Positions 4,055 through 6,336 of a DNA stretch of 6,336 nucleotides are shown one piece after another. The DNA comes from Deltaproteobacteria bacterium (lineage in GTDB: Bacteria > Desulfobacterota > Syntrophia > Syntrophales > UBA2210), in assembly GCA_019313735.1 (NCBI GenBank), contig JAFDAR010000132.1, positions 1-6,336 on the forward strand, given 5' to 3'. Positions within the stretch are counted from its first letter, which is position 1, and each line of letters opens with the position of its first letter. The notes under the pieces were generated by a model. That model was not told the DNA's origin. It saw nothing but the letters and a program-made list of their open reading frames with translations, and did not search any database. The position numbers and the translations under genes were made by a program.

Positions 4055-6336
4055 AGTGCGCTTCATCCCAGTTTTTTCCGGAAGCGATCTCTACCCTTAT
4101 CGGAATTTTCAGGGCTATAACATTCTCCATCTCCCACCTGACGAGGTCCATAACCTCTTCCACCTCCGGCGCCGGAACCTCAAAAACAAGTTCATCGTGT
4201 ACCTGCATAATCATGGACGCGGACAGCTTCTTTTCCTTGATCCCGCCTGCGATATTCAGCATCGCCACCTTTATCAGATCGGCCGCCGTTCCCTGTATGG
4301 GGGTGTTGACAGCCGTCCTCTCCGCGAACTGGCGGACCTGGACATTGCCGCTGTTGATCTCCGGTATGTATCGCCGGCGGTTCAGAAGCGTGGTGACAAA
4401 TCCCCTCTCCCTCGCCTTCTCCAGCGTCTCTTCTATGAACACGCGAACGCCGGAAAATCTGGAGAAATATCCATCTATGTAATCCTTCGCCCGCTTCTGA
4501 CTTATATTCAGCTCCCTGGCAAGGCCGAAGGGACTCATGCCATAAATGACGCCGAAGTTTATCACCTTTGCCTGTCTGCGCATCTCCTCGCTGACCATCC
4601 CGGGGAATACGCCGAATATGTCGGAGGCCGTTTTTGTATGTACATCTTCGCCAGATTCAAACGCCTCTATAAGCAGTTCGTCCCCAGAGAGGTGTGCCAA
4701 GATACGAAGTTCTATCTGAGAGTAGTCAGCCGACACGATTTCGCAGCCATCAGGCGCGATGAAGGCCTGACGTATCCTTTTCCCTTCCGGTGTCCTTATC
4801 GGTATGTTCTGGAGATTCGGGTTACTGCTGGAAAGTCTCCCTGTCGCTGTTACCGTCTGATTATACGATGTATGCACCCTCCCAGTCTCCTGGTTGACAA
4901 GCGCGGGCAGGGCATCGACATAGGTCGATTTGAGCTTTGCCATGCCGCGGTACGCGAGTATCTCCGCCGGGAGTTCATAAGACTTTGCAAGATTTGTCAG
5001 AACATCCACATCCGTCGAATAGCCGGCCTTTGTCTTCCTCCCCCTGGAAAGGCCAAGCCTGTCAAAGAGTATCGTCTGCAGCTGCTTCGGGGAATTTATA
5101 TTGAACTCCTCCCCCGCGAGCCGGTATATCTTCTCTTCGGAGGCACTAAGCAGTTCCCCAAGCCTGAGCGACATCTCTCCCAGAAGTTCACAATCAAGGA
5201 GAATTCCCTTCTCCTCCATCGAGGCAAGCACTCCGGCAAGAGGCATCTCCACGTCACGGAAAAGGTCTTTCAGCCCCGTTTTCTCCATATCTTCATCCAG
5301 GAGGGGCGAGAGTCTGAATATAAAGTCCGCCCTGCGACACGTATAATCCACGACATCTTCCAAGGGCACGTCCTGAAATGGGATCGCCTTCGCCCCGCTT
5401 CCCATCAGGTCTTTGGGGGAGGCAATCCAGCGCCCAAGATGATCTTGAACAATATCGGCCAGATCATACCCGCGCAGGGAGGGATTAAGGACATAAGACG
5501 CCACCATGACATCGCACGCGCGCCCCTTCAACGCGATTCCTGTCCGCGAGAGAACAAGAGATGCTGTCTTGAGATTATGCCCGTATTTTTTCAGGTTATC
5601 ATCGGAGAAAAGCGGCTCCAGCCCTGACACGTCGGGGCCGTCACACGTGTTGGACAGGGGGATATAACAGGCCCTCTTCGCGTCGCTGCAGACCGCTATT
5701 CCAACGATCTGAGCCCTCATCGCCTCATCCGAAGTCAATTCCAGGTCAAAGGCAAACCCACCGGACTGGCGAAGCTCGTCCAGCAGACTGTCGAATCCCG
5801 TTTCATCGACGATCAGGCGGTAATCCGTCTCCTCCCTCTCCTCCTCTATCCCCAGTTTCGAGATGAGGGCGGGAAACTCGAACTCCCGGAAGATCTCCTT
5901 CAACGCCTCCACATCGGGCTCCCTGAAACGCAGGTCCTCCAGACCGAAATCCACCGGGACATCCGTTCGGATAGTGGCCAGATCCCTGCTCATGCGGGCC
6001 TGATCGGCAAACTCCTTCAGCTTTTCACTCAGTCCCCTGCCCTTGACCTCTCCGGCATTTTTTAGGACACCTTCGAGAGAGCCGAACTGATTCACCAGCT
6101 TGAGCGCGGTTTTTTCACCCACACCGGGGACACCGGGAATATTATCCGATGTGTCCCCCGCGAGACCCAATATATCGATCACCCTGTCGGGGCCAACGCC
6201 GAAACGGTTCCTGACACCCTCCACATCGTAGGATATGTCCTTCATGGTATCCACCATCAGGACATTATCCGACACAAGCTGCATCAGATCCTTATCACCG
6301 GAGGCGATGACCACATTCATCCCCGCCTGCCCGTAT
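4053..6336 (-). CDS. polA: DNA polymerase I (partial, N-terminus outside window)
   Basis: The frame stays open through the right edge, so the Met at 6320 is internal (preceded in frame by Y-G-Q-A-G). 760 residues are visible, and about 150 of the N-terminal 5' nuclease domain are missing. Numbering from that internal Met, the 5' nuclease part has SGDKDLMQLVSDN (7-19) and GLAGDTSDNIPGVPGVGEKTA (52-72), the metal-binding and helix-3-turn-helix region. The 3'-5' exonuclease-like domain spans about 168-345. The polymerase domain has TATGRLSS (491-498), motif A SADYSQIELR (530-539, Asp532), motif B RRQAKVINFGVIYG (581-594, with Lys585, Phe589 and Tyr593), and motif C MQVHDELVFEV (705-715, Asp709), ending in WDEAH. 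Polymerase residues are intact. In the proofreading domain Asp192 and Glu194 remain, but the residues matching E. coli D424 and D501 are Ala253 and Arg330, so proofreading is probably lost. The enzyme fills gaps and removes primers in replication and repair. It is the first visible gene of a leftward unit with the channel gene. Confidence 0.97.
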   Translation of the reverse strand, partial: YGQAGMNVVIASGDKDLMQLVSDNVLMVDTMKDISYDVEGVRNRFGVGPDRVIDILGLAGDTSDNIPGVPGVGEKTALKLVNQFGSLEGVLKNAGEVKGRGLSEKLKEFADQARMSRDLATIRTDVPVDFGLEDLRFREPDVEALKEIFREFEFPALISKLGIEEEREETDYRLIVDETGFDSLLDELRQSGGFAFDLELTSDEAMRAQIVGIAVCSDAKRACYIPLSNTCDGPDVSGLEPLFSDDNLKKYGHNLKTASLVLSRTGIALKGRACDVMVASYVLNPSLRGYDLADIVQDHLGRWIASPKDLMGSGAKAIPFQDVPLEDVVDYTCRRADFIFRLSPLLDEDMEKTGLKDLFRDVEMPLAGVLASMEEKGILLDCELLGEMSLRLGELLSASEEKIYRLAGEEFNINSPKQLQTILFDRLGLSRGRKTKAGYSTDVDVLTNLAKSYELPAEILAYRGMAKLKSTYVDALPALVNQETGRVHTSYNQTVTATGRLSSSNPNLQNIPIRTPEGKRIRQAFIAPDGCEIVSADYSQIELRILAHLSGDELLIEAFESGEDVHTKTASDIFGVFPGMVSEEMRRQAKVINFGVIYGMSPFGLARELNISQKRAKDYIDGYFSRFSGVRVFIEETLEKARERGFVTTLLNRRRYIPEINSGNVQVRQFAERTAVNTPIQGTAADLIKVAMLNIAGGIKEKKLSASMIMQVHDELVFEVPAPEVEEVMDLVRWEMENVIALKIPIRVEIASGKNWDEAH

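Noticed and set aside
3741..5627. 628-residue plus-strand open frame antisense to the channel gene and polA
   Set aside because: It lies opposite two well-supported genes, is rich in His/Arg/Pro/Cys without any recognisable domain, and fits a chance antisense frame.

Overview
The window is a piece of bacterial chromosome with two converging transcription units. It most likely comes from a Gram-negative, probably anaerobic lineage such as Desulfobacterota or Nitrospirota. That placement is an inference: it rests on a periplasmic folding factor, a probable selenoprotein, the style of the intergenic repeats and the general look of the proteins, and no marker gene settles it.

The left end is transcribed rightward. 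The last 38 codons of a SurA-like parvulin peptidyl-prolyl isomerase (2-118) are followed after 3 nt by a small gene (122-439) that ordinary gene calling would miss because codon 40 is an in-frame TGA. Read through, it gives 105 residues: a signal peptide and one heavy-metal-associated (HMA, MerP/Atx1-like) domain, with Cys-Trp-Gly-Sec at the metal-binding loop. Exactly 11 nt after the TGA is a perfect 7-bp stem with a 5-nt loop whose second base is G, the geometry of a bacterial SECIS element. This candidate secreted HMA selenoprotein is the main discovery of the window.

A 124-bp palindromic element (435-558) with 26-bp perfect arms separates the two units. Its arms carry the TAA stop codons of both converging genes, and each arm resembles a short rho-independent terminator.

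Everything to the right is transcribed leftward. polA (DNA polymerase I, running off the right edge) is followed 9 nt later by a YbdG-type MscS channel. After a repeat-rich spacer of about 310 bp (a 63-bp exact direct repeat flanking a CTCCTGC-type minisatellite) comes a second pair, 1 nt apart: an enoyl-CoA isomerase-like crotonase and an HI0933/BaiN-family flavoprotein. DNA polymerase I keeps its polymerase catalytic residues but has lost two of the four proofreading carboxylates. The crotonase keeps only the one catalytic Glu expected of an isomerase.

The genes do not form one obvious pathway. The functional groupings visible are periplasmic folding with a redox or metal protein on the left, and housekeeping repair, osmotic protection and acyl-CoA/flavin metabolism on the right.
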